A stretch of DNA of 64,000 nucleotides from Pseudoduganella violaceinigra DSM 15887. GTDB lineage: Bacteria; Pseudomonadota; Gammaproteobacteria; Burkholderiales; Burkholderiaceae_D. Position 1 is the stretch's first letter, and every line of letters begins with the position of its first letter. The notes under the pieces are model-generated. The model did no database searches. It saw only the letters and a program-made list of their open reading frames with translations, and was not told the DNA's origin. Both the position numbers and the translations under genes were made by a program. The stretch is from positions 218,263 to 282,262 of the forward strand of contig NZ_AUDI01000012.1 in NCBI RefSeq assembly GCF_000425385.1, in the 5' to 3' direction. Of this stretch, positions 8,673 to 18,436 are shown piece by piece.

Positions 8673-11537
8673 TCAGGCGAACTTGCGCGCTTCGCCAGCG
8701 CCGAACAGGTTGGCGTGGCAACGTCCGCACAGCCCTGGATGGTCGGCGTGCGAACCGACATCCGCGCGATAGTGCCAGCAGCGCTCGCACTTTTGCGCCG
8801 TGGATGCGGCGACGTTGACGGCTTCCTCCGCTTCGGACGCCACTTCCACTGCCTTGGCCAGCGACGTGATGAAGATGAACTTCAAGTCGTCGTCCAGCGA
8901 AGCCAGCGCCTTGTACTTGTCGCCGGCCGCCTTCACTTCCAGCTCCGCCTGCAGCGAGGAGCCGATCGCACCGGAGCCGCGCAGCTCTTCCAGCTGCTTG
9001 GTCACGTCGGCGCGCACGGCGATGATGGTCGCGTACTTGGCCAGCAGGGCTTCGGCGTCGGCCAGTTCCGGCAGCTGCCACCAGGTCTGGGTATAGATGG
9101 TTTCGTCGCTGGCCTTGAATGCCTCTTCGCCGGCGAACGATGCCCACGCTTCTTCCGCGGTGAAGCACAGGACCGGGGCCATCAGGCGCAGCAGCGACTG
9201 GGTGATGTGCCACAGGGCGGTCTGCGCGGAGCGGCGCGCCTTGGAATCGACGGCGCTGGTGTACAGGCGGTCCTTCAGGATGTCCAGGTAGAAGCCGCCC
9301 AGGTCTTCCGAGCAGAAGTTCTGCAGCTTGGATACCACCGGATGGAATTCGTAGCGCTCGTAGTGCGCCGACAGGTCGGCCTGCAGCGCAGCCATATTGG
9401 CCAGCGCGTAGCGGTCGATTTCCAGCAGCTCGGCGACCGGCACGGCGTTCGCCTTCGGATCGAAGTCCGAGGTGTTGGCCAGCAGGAAGCGCAGGGTGTT
9501 GCGGATGCGGCGATACGACTCGGTCACGCGCTTGAGGATCTCGTCGGAGATCGACAGCTCGGAGGTGTAGTCGGTGGCGGCCACCCACAGGCGCAGGATG
9601 TCGGCGCCCAGGGTGTCGGACACCTTCTGCGGCGCCACGGTGTTGCCGATCGACTTGGACATCTTCTTGCCTTCGCCGTCGACCACGAAGCCGTGCGTCA
9701 GCAGCGCCTTGTACGGCGGACGGCCATTCAGCATCGAAGAGGTCAGCAGGGAGGAATGGAACCAGCCGCGGTGCTGGTCCGAACCTTCCAGGTACAGGTC
9801 GGCCGGGAAGTGCGACTGCTCAGGATGCGAGCCGCGCAGCACGGTCTGGTGGGTGCAGCCGGAGTCGAACCACACGTCCAGGGTGTCCTTGTTCTTCACA
9901 TAGTGCTCGGCTTCCGCGCCCAGCAAGGTGGCCGGATCCAGTGCCTGCCAGGCGTCGATGCCGCCTTGCTCGATCAGCTTGGCCACCTGCTCCAGCAGTT
10001 CCGCGGTGCGCGGATGCAGCTCGCCCGTCTCCTTGTGCACGAACACGGCCATCGGCACGCCCCACTGGCGCTGGCGCGACAGGGTCCAGTCCGGACGGTT
10101 GGCGATCATGCCGTGCAGGCGCGCCTTGCCCCAGTCAGGGAAGAATTCGGTCGCTTCGATGCCCTCCAGCGCGGTCTCGCGCAGGGTGGAACCGCCGTCC
10201 AGCGGTTGCAGATCCATGCCGGCGAACCACTGCGACGTGGCGCGGTAGACGATCGGGGTCTTGTGGCGCCAGCAGTGCATATAGCTGTGGTCGAACATCT
10301 TCAGTTCGAACAGGGCGCCCGCTTCGCGCAGTGCTTCGCAGATCGGCTTGGACGCTTCCCAGATGCTCATGCCGCCGAACAGCGGCAGGGAAGGGATGTA
10401 TTTGCCGTCGCCCATCACCGGCTTCAGGATCTCGTCATCCTTCATGCCGTGCGATTTGCAGGACACGAAGTCGTCCTGGCCGTAGGCTGGCGCCGAGTGC
10501 ACCACGCCGGTACCGCTTTCGGTGGTGACGTAGTCGGCGATGTAGACCGGCGACAGGCGGTCGTAGAACGCGTCGCGGGCGTGTAGCGGATGCTTGAAGG
10601 CGATGCCGGCCAGCTTGTCGCCGGTGGCGGTGGCGATGACCGTGCCTTGCAGCTTGTAGCGTTCGAGGCAGGCCTCCACCAGGTCCTTGGCCAGGATCAG
10701 CAGCAGCGGCTTGCCATCGCGCTCGGTCTGCACCAGCGCGTAGGTCACCTCGTGGTGCATGTTCAGGGCCTGGTTGGACGGGATGGTCCAGGGGGTGGTG
10801 GTCCAGATCACCACGAAGCCGTCGCCGGCCGGCAGGGCGGAAAGGCCGAAGGCGGCCGCCAGCTTGGCGTGTTCATGGAAGGCGAAGCCGACGTCGATCG
10901 CCGGGTCGCGCTTGTTCTGGTATTCCACTTCCGCTTCCGCCAGCGCGGAGCCGCAGTCGAAGCACCAGTTGACCGGCTTCAGGCCGCGGTAAACATAGCC
11001 CTTCTCCAGCAGCGTGCCCAGGGCGCGCAGTTCGTCGGCCTCGTTACCGTAGTTCATGGTCAGGTAAGGGTTGTCCCATTCGCCCAGCACGCCCAGGCGG
11101 ATGAAGTCCTTCTTCTGGCGTTCGACCTGCTCGTGGGCGTAGGCGCGCGCCTTGCTCAGCACCTCGGCGGTCGGCAGGTTCTTGCCGTGCAGTTTTTCGA
11201 TCTGGATCTCGATCGGCATGCCGTGGCAATCCCAGCCCGGCACGTAAGGCGCGTCGAAGCCGGACAGGGTACGCGACTTGACGACGATGTCCTTCAGGAT
11301 CTTGTTGACGGCGTGGCCGATGTGGATGTCGCCGTTGGCGTATGGCGGACCGTCATGCAGCACGAACTTCGGGCGGCCGGCGGAAGCTTTGCGCACGCGT
11401 TCGTAGATCTTCTTGTCCTGCCATTGCTTGACCCAGCCCGGCTCGCGCTTGGCCAGGTCGCCGCGCATCGGGAACGGGGTTTCGGTCATATTGACCGGGT
11501 ATTTGCTCTCAGGCTTTTTTGCTTTGTTGTCAGACAT
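8673..11537 (-). CDS. ileS: isoleucyl-tRNA synthetase
   Basis: A 954-aa class Ia synthetase charging tRNA-Ile. The HIGH motif is at about residues 72-75 ([11 protein letters not shown]), the editing domain has the conserved [11 protein letters not shown], and the signature [10 protein letters not shown] is present. The C-terminal zinc finger ([12 protein letters not shown]...CGRCHANL) is complete, as in bacterial-type IleRS. ATG 11537 is chosen; the open frame extends to 11654 but into non-conserved sequence. It lies 44 bases after ribF. Confidence 0.98.
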   Translation of the reverse strand: MSDNKAKKPESKYPVNMTETPFPMRGDLAKREPGWVKQWQDKKIYERVRKASAGRPKFVLHDGPPYANGDIHIGHAVNKILKDIVVKSRTLSGFDAPYVPGWDCHGMPIEIQIEKLHGKNLPTAEVLSKARAYAHEQVERQKKDFIRLGVLGEWDNPYLTMNYGNEADELRALGTLLEKGYVYRGLKPVNWCFDCGSALAEAEVEYQNKRDPAIDVGFAFHEHAKLAAAFGLSALPAGDGFVVIWTTTPWTIPSNQALNMHHEVTYALVQTERDGKPLLLILAKDLVEACLERYKLQGTVIATATGDKLAGIAFKHPLHARDAFYDRLSPVYIADYVTTESGTGVVHSAPAYGQDDFVSCKSHGMKDDEILKPVMGDGKYIPSLPLFGGMSIWEASKPICEALREAGALFELKMFDHSYMHCWRHKTPIVYRATSQWFAGMDLQPLDGGSTLRETALEGIEATEFFPDWGKARLHGMIANRPDWTLSRQRQWGVPMAVFVHKETGELHPRTAELLEQVAKLIEQGGIDAWQALDPATLLGAEAEHYVKNKDTLDVWFDSGCTHQTVLRGSHPEQSHFPADLYLEGSDQHRGWFHSSLLTSSMLNGRPPYKALLTHGFVVDGEGKKMSKSIGNTVAPQKVSDTLGADILRLWVAATDYTSELSISDEILKRVTESYRRIRNTLRFLLANTSDFDPKANAVPVAELLEIDRYALANMAALQADLSAHYERYEFHPVVSKLQNFCSEDLGGFYLDILKDRLYTSAVDSKARRSAQTALWHITQSLLRLMAPVLCFTAEEAWASFAGEEAFKASDETIYTQTWWQLPELADAEALLAKYATIIAVRADVTKQLEELRGSGAIGSSLQAELEVKAAGDKYKALASLDDDLKFIFITSLAKAVEVASEAEEAVNVAASTAQKCERCWHYRADVGSHADHPGLCGRCHANLFGAGEARKFA

Positions 11538-11581
11538 GATAAATACTTTAAGTTTGTGTTTCGGTAGGCGCTTGCGGTTTG

Positions 11582-12553
11582 TCAGGGCAGCGCCTGAATT
11601 CGGTCGGTGACGGAGTTGGCGGCGAAGAACTCGCGCGCCTGGGCGGCATCGCATTCGATGGCCTTGACCAGCGTCGGCAGGTCGATGAACTTTGCTTCGT
11701 CGCGCAGTTTTTTCAGGAACTCGACCCGTACCACCTTGCCGTAGCAGTTCTGGGCGAAATCGAAGACATGCACTTCCAGCAGCACGCGGCCGGCGTCTTC
11801 CACCGTCGGCCGCACGCCGAGGCTGGCGACGGCGGGCAGCGGATGCTCGCCCAGGCCGTGCACCTGGACGATGAAGATGCCCGCCAGGGCAGGGCGGTGC
11901 GGCACGCGCAGGTTCAGGGTCGGGTAGCCGATATTGCGTCCCAGCTTGGCGCCGTGGATCACGTGGCCGGAAATCGCATAAGGATGGCCCAGCAGCGCTT
12001 GCGCGTGCGGGAAGTCGCCTTCCGCCAGCGCCGCGCGCACGGCGGACGAGGAGACCCGGGTTTCGCCGTTGCGCACCGTCGGCAGCACTTCGACTTCAAA
12101 GCCGTACTGCGTGCCCGCTTCGGCCAGCATGGCCACATTGCCGGCGCGCTTGGCGCCGTAGCAGAAATCGTCGCCCACCATCAGCCATTTCACGTGCAGG
12201 CCTTCGACCAGCACTTTCTCGACGAAGCTTTGCGGCGACTGGCCGGCGAAGGCATCGCAGAAGTGCTCGACGATCACGCGGTCCACGCCGTTGTTTTCCA
12301 GCGCCTGCAGTTTGTCGCGCAGGTTGGCGATGCGGGGCGGGGCTTTCGACATATCGCCCATCTTGCGGGCGAAGAATTCGCGCGGATGCGGCTCGAAGGT
12401 CATCACGGCCGATTCCAGGCCCAGGCGATCGGCGGCCGTGCGCACGCGCGCCAGCAATGCCTGGTGGCCGCGGTGGACACCGTCGAAATTGCCGATCGTC
12501 AGGGCGCAGGGCGCGCGCGCCGCTGCGTTGGGAAGTCCGCGAAATACCTTCAT
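11582..12553 (-). CDS. ribF: bifunctional riboflavin kinase / FAD synthetase
   Basis: A 323-aa enzyme that phosphorylates riboflavin to FMN and adenylates FMN to FAD. The N-terminal nucleotidyltransferase domain has [16 protein letters not shown] (HxGH-like) and a later [16 protein letters not shown] core (about 15-180); the C-terminal kinase domain has [10 protein letters not shown] and [14 protein letters not shown] (about 190-315). It starts ATG 12553, just downstream of a terminator, and heads the ribF-ileS-lspA-coaBC-dut run. Confidence 0.96.
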   Translation of the reverse strand: MKVFRGLPNAAARAPCALTIGNFDGVHRGHQALLARVRTAADRLGLESAVMTFEPHPREFFARKMGDMSKAPPRIANLRDKLQALENNGVDRVIVEHFCDAFAGQSPQSFVEKVLVEGLHVKWLMVGDDFCYGAKRAGNVAMLAEAGTQYGFEVEVLPTVRNGETRVSSSAVRAALAEGDFPHAQALLGHPYAISGHVIHGAKLGRNIGYPTLNLRVPHRPALAGIFIVQVHGLGEHPLPAVASLGVRPTVEDAGRVLLEVHVFDFAQNCYGKVVRVEFLKKLRDEAKFIDLPTLVKAIECDAAQAREFFAANSVTDRIQALP

Positions 12554-12598
12554 GCTGGTTTGTCTGGCGTAAATGCTTGATTATACGTGGTGAAAGTA

Positions 12599-12634
12599 AA
12601 AAAGCGCTGCCTGCGGTTGCAGGCAGCGCTTTTT
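12599..12634 (-). terminator. terminator of the TPR-protein gene
   Basis: A perfect 16-bp stem (12599-12614 with 12619-12634; core GCGCTGCCTGC) with a 4-nt loop has an A-run on the left and a T-run on the right, so it can work on either strand. On the minus strand it directly follows the stop of the TPR gene at 12653 and separates that unit from ribF. Confidence 0.85.
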
Positions 12635-12652
12635 GGCTCAGCCCGGCTTTGC

Positions 12653-13867
12653 TTAGACCGGGTTGTTAATGTACAGGGTCCAGTAGCGCGCCAGTTCCGG
12701 CTCGCCAGCGGTGCCCTTCACCGATTTCAGGGTGCTGATGGCAGCAGCCTTCTTGCCGGCGATGTACTGCGCCACGCCGTAGTGCAGCTTCATTTCTTCA
12801 GGCTTGCGGCCGGTGCCCAGCTTGATCGCTTCTTCCATCAGCTTCAGGCCATCGGCGCCTTTGCCTTCAGCAACCAGGGCATAGCCCAGGTTGGCCAGGC
12901 CGTCGGCATCCTTCTCCTTGGTGAAGGCGGCTTCCTGGGCGGCGGCGTTCTTCTGCAGGTCGGCCTGGGTCTTCAGGGCCAGATCCTTCAGGCGCTGGTG
13001 ACGGCCGGCGTCGGCGCCGGTGCCCAGGGCACCTTTCTTGTAGCCTTCGTCGACGATCTTGATGGCTTCCGCCGGATTGCCGGCTTGCAGGGCCAGCTGA
13101 CCCATTTCCATGAATTCGGATGGCTTGGTGATCTGCTTCAAGGCCAGCTTGAGGCGCATCACGTCCAGGTTCAGGGACGAAGAGAAGCCTGGCTTGCCGA
13201 TGACGCGGTTCAGCAGGTCGGCCCAGTAGGATGCCTTCGGATAAGCGGCAGCCAGTTTTTCCAGGGTCTGCACATAGCCGACCTTGTCGTTCTGCTTCAG
13301 CTGGATATTGGCCAGCATCTGCAGATTGCCTTCGGACTTGGCGCCTTGCAGTTCCTTGGCCGCTTCATTCAGCTTGCCGCTCTGGTAGTAAGTCTGGATC
13401 AGTTGTTCCTTCATCGCGCTGTTGTTAGGATTATCCTTCAACACTTTCTGGATGTAGGTGATGGCTTTCGGGTAGTCGCGGGCGCGCAGGTAGATGCTGG
13501 CCAGCGCTTCCGTGATCTTTGGTGCCTGGGCCGGGGTCAGCTTCGGCGACGCCAGCACTTGTTCGAAGGCGCGGGCTGCGGTGTCGTTTTCGCCGGCGGC
13601 GGTCGCGGCGGAACCGCGGGTGTATTCAATCTGGAATTTTTCCAGTTCGGACTTGCCGGATACTGCGTCTGCCTCTTTCAGTTTCGCCAGGGCTTCCTTG
13701 TACTTGCCGGACGAGGCCAGCTTCTGTGCTTCCTGCAGTGGCTTGCCCACTTCAGCGCGCACGGTATCGGCATAAGCGATGGACGACAGGCCCACCATTG
13801 GAACGGCTGCATTGAAACCGATAGCGGCCATTACCAGGCCGAGATGTGCGAGACGAAACTTAATCAT
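12653..13867 (-). CDS. secreted tetratricopeptide-repeat protein
   Basis: A 404-aa exported protein with a long N-terminal signal sequence (about 1-33, ending near IAYADT). Several TPR-like helical pairs follow, for example SGKYKEALAKLKEAD, ARDYPKAITYIQKVLKDNPNN and QAGNPAEAIKIVDEGYKKG. TPR proteins act as scaffolds; no catalytic motif is seen. It lies downstream of tonB-exbB-exbD-exbD with an intervening hairpin, so an envelope role next to the TonB system is an inference. ATG 13867 has an upstream GAAGAAAG; an in-frame TTG at 13888 is less likely. Confidence 0.75.
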   Translation of the reverse strand: MIKFRLAHLGLVMAAIGFNAAVPMVGLSSIAYADTVRAEVGKPLQEAQKLASSGKYKEALAKLKEADAVSGKSELEKFQIEYTRGSAATAAGENDTAARAFEQVLASPKLTPAQAPKITEALASIYLRARDYPKAITYIQKVLKDNPNNSAMKEQLIQTYYQSGKLNEAAKELQGAKSEGNLQMLANIQLKQNDKVGYVQTLEKLAAAYPKASYWADLLNRVIGKPGFSSSLNLDVMRLKLALKQITKPSEFMEMGQLALQAGNPAEAIKIVDEGYKKGALGTGADAGRHQRLKDLALKTQADLQKNAAAQEAAFTKEKDADGLANLGYALVAEGKGADGLKLMEEAIKLGTGRKPEEMKLHYGVAQYIAGKKAAAISTLKSVKGTAGEPELARYWTLYINNPV

Positions 13868-13894
13868 GGGGTGATTTTCTTTCTTCAAAATGCG

Positions 13895-13920
13895 AAATAG
13901 GCAGGATAACCTGCCTATTT
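13895..13920 (-). terminator. hairpin after the tonB-exbBDD genes
   Basis: A perfect 11-bp stem AAATAGGCAGG (13895-13905) / CCTGCCTATTT (13910-13920) with loop ATAA. On the minus strand it follows the second exbD stop at 13952 and is followed by a broken T-rich stretch. It may be a partial terminator, with some read-through into the TPR gene. Confidence 0.6.
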
Positions 13921-13951
13921 GGGAAAATAAAGGGTGTGTTGGCCCAATTAT

Positions 13952-14374
13952 TTACTGGAACTGCTCGTTGCCGACCAGACCAATCTTGGTGACGCCGAGA
14001 CGCTGTGCCGAAGCCATGACGCCTGCCACGGCACTGTAGCTCACCAGCTTGTTGGGACGCAGGTGCACTTCAGGCTGGTTAGCCTGGGCTGCTACCGCGA
14101 CCAGCTTGTTCTCCAGGGCGGCGCGGTCGGGAACGACCACGTTGTCCCACAGGATGGTGCCGTCGAAGTCAACGTCAATGGTGACGACCACAGGTTCCGT
14201 CGTTGGCGGTGGCGGGGTGCCGACCGGCATGTTCAGGTTGACCGAGTGGTTGGCCTTTGGAATGGTAATGATCAGCAGAATAATCAGAACCAGCATGACG
14301 TCGATCATCGGCGTCATGTTCATTTCCATCATTGGTTCCGCGTCGCCGCTGGAGCTGCCTACGCTCATACTCAT
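13952..14374 (-). CDS. ExbD/TolR-family biopolymer transport protein (second copy)
   Basis: A 140-aa inner-membrane protein with one N-terminal transmembrane helix (MIDVMLVLIILLIITIP, about 25-42) and a periplasmic domain. The conserved membrane Asp (PMIDVM) that carries protons in ExbD/TolR is present. It works with ExbB and TonB to energise outer-membrane receptors. It is the second of two adjacent exbD-type genes; the 54-bp gap and clear sequence difference argue against a very recent duplication. Confidence 0.9.
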   Translation of the reverse strand: MSMSVGSSSGDAEPMMEMNMTPMIDVMLVLIILLIITIPKANHSVNLNMPVGTPPPPTTEPVVVTIDVDFDGTILWDNVVVPDRAALENKLVAVAAQANQPEVHLRPNKLVSYSAVAGVMASAQRLGVTKIGLVGNEQFQ

Positions 14375-14428
14375 GAATTGTTTCCTTTTCAGAAGGCCGC
14401 CCCCGCTATGGCCAGGGGCGGCTTGTTC

Positions 14429-14857
14429 TTACATCTTATCAGGTGGTTCGGTGATGAAACCGACCTTCTGGATGCCAGCGCGCTGGGTGGTGTAGATCAC
14501 ACGGCCAATCGATTCATATTTCGCGTCTTTATCGCCGCGGACATGAACTTCAGGCTGAGGCACCTTCACCGCTTCCTCTTTCAGAAAATCGAACAGCTCA
14601 TTCGCGTCGCGCATTTTCTTCTGGTTCCAGTAGATGTCGCCATCCTTGTTAACAACGATGTTGACGTTCTCTGGCTTGGTCTGGATTGCCTGGTTGATCT
14701 CTTCCGGCAGGTTGATCTTCTGCAGTTTGAGAACGACCGGGCTCGTGATCAGGAAGATGATCAGCAGAACCAGCATGATGTCCACGAGCGGAGTCGTGTT
14801 GATCTCACTGTTAAGCTGCTCTTCTCCGCCGGTATCGGAGCCTACGGACATCGACAT
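14429..14857 (-). CDS. exbD: ExbD/TolR-family biopolymer transport protein (first copy)
   Basis: A 142-aa ExbD-type protein with the N-terminal stretch NTTPLVDIMLVLLIIFLI containing the proton-coupling Asp, then a periplasmic domain (about 50-140). It follows exbB by 4 bases, so this copy is the more likely primary ExbB partner. Both ExbD proteins begin MSMSVGS, showing common ancestry. Confidence 0.92.
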   Translation of the reverse strand: MSMSVGSDTGGEEQLNSEINTTPLVDIMLVLLIIFLITSPVVLKLQKINLPEEINQAIQTKPENVNIVVNKDGDIYWNQKKMRDANELFDFLKEEAVKVPQPEVHVRGDKDAKYESIGRVIYTTQRAGIQKVGFITEPPDKM

Positions 14858-14861
14858 GGTA

Positions 14862-15782
14862 TTAACCTACTTTTTTCGACGAAGCAGCAGCGTTCGAAGT
14901 GGACATGGCGCCGGAGATCAGCACGGAGTGCACGTCAGCCGAGAAGGAACGTACGTCTTCCATTGCGGTCTTGTTACGACGCAGCAGCCAGTTGTAACCC
15001 AGAACGGCAGGCACCGCCACCAGCAGACCGAAGGCGGTCATGATCAGCGCTTCACCCACTGGACCTGCAACTTTGTCGATCGACGCGTTACCGGTCATAC
15101 CGATGTTGGTCAGCGCGCCGTAAATACCCCACACGGTACCGAACAGGCCGATGAACGGAGCGGTCGAACCAACGGTTGCCAGGAAGGACAGGCCGTCGGA
15201 CAGACGGGACTGCACTTTGTCCACAGCGCGCTGGATGGACATGGTGACCCAGGTCGACAGGTCGATTTGTTCCAGCAGGGCGCCGTCGTGGTGGGCGGTT
15301 GCCTTGGTGCCGGATTCAGCGATGAAGCGGAATGGGGAACCTTCGGTCAGGGTCGCGGTACCGGCAGCGATCGAGGACGCTTTCCAGAACTTGGCAGCGG
15401 TTTCTTTCTGCTGCTTGAAGATCTTCTGCTGGTCGATGATCTTGGTCACGATGATGTACCAGGAGCCGATCGACATGATCGACAGGATGATCAGGGTAGC
15501 GCGGGCAACGAAGCCGGCTTCCCACACAGCGGAGATACCGAATGGGTTTTCGACTTCTTCTTTAGCGGCTGGAGCGGCAGGAGCAGCAGGGGCGGCTGCT
15601 TCGGCTGCTGGAGCTGCTGCCGCGTCGGCTGCTGGCGCTGCAGGTGCGTCAGCGGCTGGAGCCGAAGCGGCTGCCGAGGCAGGAGCGTCAGCCATTGCTG
15701 GCGCGCTTACCAGGGCGGTAGCTGCGGTCACCGAGAACAGCACAGCGGCCAGTACAGCGGACAAACGGGTATTCTTAAACAT
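14862..15782 (-). CDS. exbB: MotA/TolQ/ExbB proton-channel protein
   Basis: A 306-aa ExbB. An N-terminal signal-like segment (about 1-30) is followed by a ~45-residue Ala/Pro-rich stretch (about 32-75), then three transmembrane helices: one at about 88-110 and two in the MotA/TolQ/ExbB core (about 180-275), with the signature STAPFIGLFGTVWGIYGAL and the late GEALIMTAFGLLVAVPAVL. With ExbD it forms the proton channel driving TonB. The Ala/Pro-rich extension is long for the family. Confidence 0.93.
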   Translation of the reverse strand: MFKNTRLSAVLAAVLFSVTAATALVSAPAMADAPASAAASAPAADAPAAPAADAAAAPAAEAAAPAAPAAPAAKEEVENPFGISAVWEAGFVARATLIILSIMSIGSWYIIVTKIIDQQKIFKQQKETAAKFWKASSIAAGTATLTEGSPFRFIAESGTKATAHHDGALLEQIDLSTWVTMSIQRAVDKVQSRLSDGLSFLATVGSTAPFIGLFGTVWGIYGALTNIGMTGNASIDKVAGPVGEALIMTAFGLLVAVPAVLGYNWLLRRNKTAMEDVRSFSADVHSVLISGAMSTSNAAASSKKVG

Positions 15783-15869
15783 GCTTCCTCCAAATTTGAA
15801 AAATAATCAGTTCGCTGGCTTAAACGACAACGGACTTACTTAGTTGCGAGACGGTGCTTTGTCTCAGGT

Positions 15870-16532
15870 TTATTCCAGCGTCCAGACGTATTGCATCTGT
15901 TGCCAGGTTTCTTGTGGATGGCCATCCACGGTGGCTGGCTTGAATTTGCACTTGGAGATGCCGTTGACGGCCGCCTTGTCCAAATCACGGAAACCACTCG
16001 ATTTCACTACTTTCGAATCGCCCACACGGCCGTCCGCACTGATCAGGAACGACAGGGTCACCGTACCGGTTTCTTCGTTACGCAGCGAGGATTTCGGCCA
16101 TTCTGGCTTGGCGCAGGTGCCGAAATCCACTACGGCAGGAGTACGGACGCCAGTCGCCGGAGGGGCTGGTGGTGCCGGTTGTGCCGGAGGGGCTGGACGA
16201 ATGTCGGTGGTTGCCGGCTTCTGGCTGGTCGCGTTGGCGATCACGTTCTGCGCAGGGGGCGGCTGTTGCACGTTCACTTCAACCGGAGGAATGAATGGCG
16301 GTGGTGGTGCCTTCATCTCTGGCGGAGGTGGGGGTGGTGGCAGTTCTTTTGGCGGAGGCGGGGCGACCTCCTCGATGATCTTGGTCTCCACCGGTTCGAT
16401 CATCTTGCTAATCATTTTCTTGCCCAGGCCGGATACGATGCCGTAACCAGCGATAAGGTGCAGGACTACGACGAACACGATGCCCGTATAGTTCTTCTTC
16501 CCGGCAATTTTCTCGTTATCACTGAAATTCAT
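15870..16532 (-). CDS. tonB: TonB energy transducer
   Basis: A 220-aa periplasm-spanning protein. One N-terminal membrane anchor (IVFVVVLHLIAGYGIV, about 19-35), a Pro-rich spacer (about 58-128, with runs of Pro) and a C-terminal TonB domain (about 135-220, with EETGTVTLSFLISADGRV and SSGFRDLDKAA) are seen. It transmits the proton-motive force from ExbBD to TonB-dependent receptors. ATG 16532 is chosen at the conserved start; an upstream in-frame start at 16592 lies in AT-rich non-coding sequence. Confidence 0.93.
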   Translation of the reverse strand: MNFSDNEKIAGKKNYTGIVFVVVLHLIAGYGIVSGLGKKMISKMIEPVETKIIEEVAPPPPKELPPPPPPPEMKAPPPPFIPPVEVNVQQPPPAQNVIANATSQKPATTDIRPAPPAQPAPPAPPATGVRTPAVVDFGTCAKPEWPKSSLRNEETGTVTLSFLISADGRVGDSKVVKSSGFRDLDKAAVNGISKCKFKPATVDGHPQETWQQMQYVWTLE

Positions 16533-16624
16533 GCCTGCTTTCTCCAATACCAACTCTTGTGTTGCTACTTTAAACCCCCAAAATGGCGACAAAAAAGCTA
16601 CAGCCGCATCCGGGACGTCGGCGA

Positions 16625-16653
16625 ATTATACATACGAATTTTGGATTTTTGCA
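16625..16653 (-). promoter_or_regulatory. candidate tonB promoter
   Basis: On the minus strand there is a perfect TATAAT (16630-16625), with a weak TGCAAA (16653-16648) 17 bp upstream. The RNA start would be near 16618, giving a ~86-base leader before tonB. I see no clear Fur box. This lies in the AT-rich 365-bp tonB-spoVR interval. Confidence 0.45.
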
Positions 16654-16783
16654 TAGATTTTTGCCCGCAAAACCGTTTAAATTTCATGCCCTTAGCCCCA
16701 TATTAGCAGGCCGTCCACCCGCTTTCCCGAAGTGGTCTGGTAGAAAAAGCAAGAGAAAGTTGCCCCATTTTTCGCTCCTGCGA

Positions 16784-16807
16784 TTGATCTTCATCAAATT
16801 TTGATGA
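16784..16807. promoter_or_regulatory. FNR/CRP-type palindrome with overlapping second palindrome
   Basis: TTGATCTTCATCAA (16784-16797) matches the FNR consensus TTGAT-N4-ATCAA perfectly. It overlaps a second perfect palindrome, TCATCAAA-T-TTTGATGA (16791-16807). It lies in the otherwise featureless 16533-16897 interval, upstream of the tonB promoter and downstream of the spoVR stop; distance makes classical activation of tonB uncertain. Confidence 0.5.
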
Positions 16808-16897
16808 GGACGAAAGAATGCTCGACCGCAGTGGCCGCCCGGCTAAGGAAATTTGGTGAAGTGCGTGGCTTCGACGTAACTCTGTCAAAAGCGCCGG

Positions 16898-18436
16898 TCA
16901 AATCACCCGGTTGCGCTTTTCGCGCTTGCACTCGATGGTGCTGACCACCTGGCCGTCCGGCGAGACCGTATCCAGGTGGACGTCGAACCCCCACAGGCGG
17001 GCCACGTGTTTCAAGACTTCATTGGCCTGCTGGTTCAGGGGGCGGCGGTTGTACTGCGTGTGGCGCAGTGTCAGGGCGCGGTCGTCGCGGGTGTTGACGG
17101 ACCACACCTGTATATTAGGTTCGCGGTTGCCCAGGTTGTACTGGTCGGCCAGCATTTGCCGCACATAGCGGTAGCCCAGCCCATCATGGATGGCCGACAC
17201 GGCGAGCTTGTCGTTCTTGTCGTCGTCCAGCACGGCAAAGAAGTGGAATTCGCGGATCAGGCGCGGCGAAAGATATTGGGCAATGAAACTTTCGTCTTTG
17301 AAATTTCGCATCGCAAACTCGAGCGTCTTCTTCCAGTCGCTGCCGGCGATGTCGGGGAACCATTCGCGGTCTTCCTCGCTGGGGTTCTCGCAGATGCGGC
17401 GGATGTCCGACATCATGGCAAAACCCAGGGCATAGGGATTGATCCCATTATAGTAAGGGCTGTGCACGGGCGGCTGGTACACCACATTGGTATGGCTCTT
17501 GAGGAACTCCATCATGAAGCCGTCGCCCACCACGCCTTCCTCGTATAGCTGGTTGAGGATGGTGTAGTGCCAGAAGGTGGCCCAGCCTTCATTCATCACC
17601 TGGGTCTGGCGCTGCGGATAGAAGTACTGGCTGATCTTGCGCACGATGCGCACGATCTCGCGCTGCCAGGGTTCCAGCAGCGGCGCATACTTCTCGATGA
17701 AGTAGAGCAGGTTCTCCTCCGGCTCGGCCGGAAAACGCGGGGCCGGCTTGTCGACCGCTTCCTCTTCGCGGCGCGGAACCGTGCGCCACAATTCGTTGAT
17801 CTGTGATTGTAAATACGCCTCGCGTTCCTTCTGTTTCAACTGCTCTTGCGCCAGCGACAGCTTGGCCGGCCGCTTGTAGCGGTCGACGCCGTAGTTCTGG
17901 ATCGCATGGCAGGAGTCGAGCAGCAATTCGACCGCATCGATGCCATGCCGCTGTTCGCATTCAGTAATGTAATTTTTAGCGAACAGCATATAGTCGATGA
18001 TGGCGTCGGCATCGGTCCAGGTCTTGAACAGGTAATTACCCTTGAAGAAAGAGTTGTGCCCGTAAGCAGCATGGGCAATCACCAGTGCCTGCATGGTCAG
18101 GCTGTTCTCTTCCATTAAATAGGCGATGCAGGGATTGGAGTTGATGACGATCTCGTAGGCCAAGCCCATCTGCCCGCGCTTGTAGCCCTTCTCGGTGGCC
18201 AGGAAATGCTTGCCGAAGGACCAGTGCGCATAGGACACCGGCATGCCCACCGAGGTGTAGGCATCCATCATCTGCTCGGCAGTAATGATTTCCAGCTGGT
18301 TGGGATAGGTATCGAGCCCGAAATGCCGCGCCACGCGGCGGATTTCCTCGTGCGCCTGCTCGATCAGTTCAAACGTCCATTCGGATTGCTCCGGCAGGGC
18401 CCTTGGATGCGGCGGGCGTTTGGTCATCTGGTTCAT
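16898..18436 (-). CDS. SpoVR-family protein
   Basis: A 512-aa protein of the SpoVR/YcgB family. Conserved features include the N-terminal WTFELIEQAHEEIRRVA, a His/Glu-rich core (EGWATFWHYTILNQLYEEG) and HSPYYNGINPYALGFAMM. Its biochemical role is unsettled; in Gram-negatives it is co-expressed with PrkA and YeaH under starvation, and recent work ties the trio to amidase activation. It starts ATG 18436 in an ATGA overlap with yeaH, as in the E. coli yeaG-yeaH-ycgB association. Confidence 0.93.
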   Translation of the reverse strand: MNQMTKRPPHPRALPEQSEWTFELIEQAHEEIRRVARHFGLDTYPNQLEIITAEQMMDAYTSVGMPVSYAHWSFGKHFLATEKGYKRGQMGLAYEIVINSNPCIAYLMEENSLTMQALVIAHAAYGHNSFFKGNYLFKTWTDADAIIDYMLFAKNYITECEQRHGIDAVELLLDSCHAIQNYGVDRYKRPAKLSLAQEQLKQKEREAYLQSQINELWRTVPRREEEAVDKPAPRFPAEPEENLLYFIEKYAPLLEPWQREIVRIVRKISQYFYPQRQTQVMNEGWATFWHYTILNQLYEEGVVGDGFMMEFLKSHTNVVYQPPVHSPYYNGINPYALGFAMMSDIRRICENPSEEDREWFPDIAGSDWKKTLEFAMRNFKDESFIAQYLSPRLIREFHFFAVLDDDKNDKLAVSAIHDGLGYRYVRQMLADQYNLGNREPNIQVWSVNTRDDRALTLRHTQYNRRPLNQQANEVLKHVARLWGFDVHLDTVSPDGQVVSTIECKREKRNRVI

